From Legionella sp. MW5194 (GTDB lineage: Bacteria; Pseudomonadota; Gammaproteobacteria; Legionellales; Legionellaceae): DNA of 64,000 nucleotides. A program made the position numbers and the translations under genes. Shown here piece by piece: positions 63,687 to 64,000 of this stretch (the first letter of the stretch is position 1; each line of letters begins with the position of its first letter). The stretch covers positions 1 through 64,000 of the forward strand of contig NZ_CP045732.1 of the NCBI RefSeq assembly GCF_016864235.1. Reading direction: 5' to 3'. The notes beneath the pieces were generated by a model. That model saw only the letters and a list, made by a program, of their open reading frames with translations, was not told where the DNA came from and did not search any database.

Positions 63687-64000
63687 ATGGTAAGCAAGTA
63701 CGATGCAATCATTCTTGGTGGCGGCAAGGCGGGTAAAACCCTGGCGATGGATTTAGCAAAAAGTGGGCAGCATGTGGCCATGGTTGAAGATAATCAAATT
63801 GGCGGAACTTGCATTAATGTGGCGTGTATTCCTACAAAAACACTGGTTAAATCAGCAAAAATAGCCCATTACTGCCGCACAGCCCAGGCCTACGGGTTAC
63901 AGGCTAATCTTGAGCCGGTGGATTTCAAGGCCCTGCGTGCCCGCAAGCAGGCGGTAGTAAAAGGCATGCGGGATGCCAATTTAAAACAATTTTTAGATTC
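63687..64000 (+). CDS. Pyridine nucleotide-disulfide oxidoreductase, N-terminal part
   Basis: The gene runs off the end of the window; 104 codons are visible. They show the FAD-binding start YDAIILGGGKAGKTLAMDLA and the redox-active disulfide GGTCINVACIPTKTLVKSAK, as in mercuric reductase, lipoamide dehydrogenase and glutathione reductase. The GTCINVACIPTK form, with four residues between cysteines, is common in mercuric-reductase-like proteins without known mercury role. GGAGA precedes the ATG. The substrate cannot be named from this fragment. Confidence 0.88.
   Translation, partial: MVSKYDAIILGGGKAGKTLAMDLAKSGQHVAMVEDNQIGGTCINVACIPTKTLVKSAKIAHYCRTAQAYGLQANLEPVDFKALRARKQAVVKGMRDANLKQFLD

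Overview
This window is a chromosomal segment from a Legionella species, beginning at the GTG start codon of dnaA. The evidence is the gene content and order: dnaA-dnaN-recF-gyrB, then a RavA-like effector candidate, hfq-hflX, a PlcC/CegC1-type phospholipase C, the hbp-rcp(pagP) pair, and several proteins with Dot/Icm-effector-like tails. By eye the G+C content is in the mid to high 40s percent, above that of L. pneumophila, so a non-pneumophila species is likely. The replication origin probably lies just before base 1. Two parS-like ParB sites (inside recF and between recF and gyrB) support origin proximity.

Layout. 1-6100: replication core (dnaA, dnaN, recF, gyrB). 6100-7120: a hairpin-containing intergenic stretch and a RavA-like protein ending in a CaaX box. 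7300-9350: hfq, hflX and a TlpA-like thioredoxin. 9570-17550: PlcC-like phospholipase, pirin, WrbA, a TSUP-like membrane protein, a GDSL lipase, darP and rlmKL. 17550-22430: a LysR regulator followed by an overlapping operon encoding an ABC-like membrane protein with a wholly degenerate ATPase domain, an HlyD-type adaptor and a TolC-type outer membrane protein. 22517-27215: a divergent dabB-dabA inorganic-carbon uptake operon with a third, zinc-ribbon gene. 27300-34700: Mpo1-like protein, tag, hbp, rcp/pagP, amino-acid permease, ExoD-like protein, and the coq7-corC-pit operon. 34800-41540: an accessory-looking block (Sel1-repeat protein, modular GH5 cellulase, divergent protein-kinase-like effector candidate, WYL-like protein, small hypotheticals) next to tRNA-Asn. 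41960-46450: aspartate aminotransferase, uvrB and a large unknown protein. 46454-51382: 6S RNA, zapA, and the ygfB-pepP-ubiH-ubiI operon. 51420-56106: a complete TolC/MacA/MacB-type tripartite exporter. 56081-57000: two small genes. 57153-60167: cydP-cydA-cydB-cydX for cytochrome bd, including two very small subunits. 60168-62421: egtB-egtD for ergothioneine. 62606 to the end: a membrane protein and the start of a flavoprotein disulfide oxidoreductase.

Functionally the window combines housekeeping (replication, rRNA modification, ubiquinone synthesis, respiration, repair) with host-interaction functions: candidate effectors, phospholipases, a lipid A palmitoyltransferase, a hemin-binding protein and a secreted cellulase. 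The most unusual items are the ABC exporter with no recognisable ATPase motifs, the three-gene dab operon in a heterotrophic intracellular bacterium, the CaaX-terminated protein, and a 14-bp perfect palindrome placed over a possible promoter.
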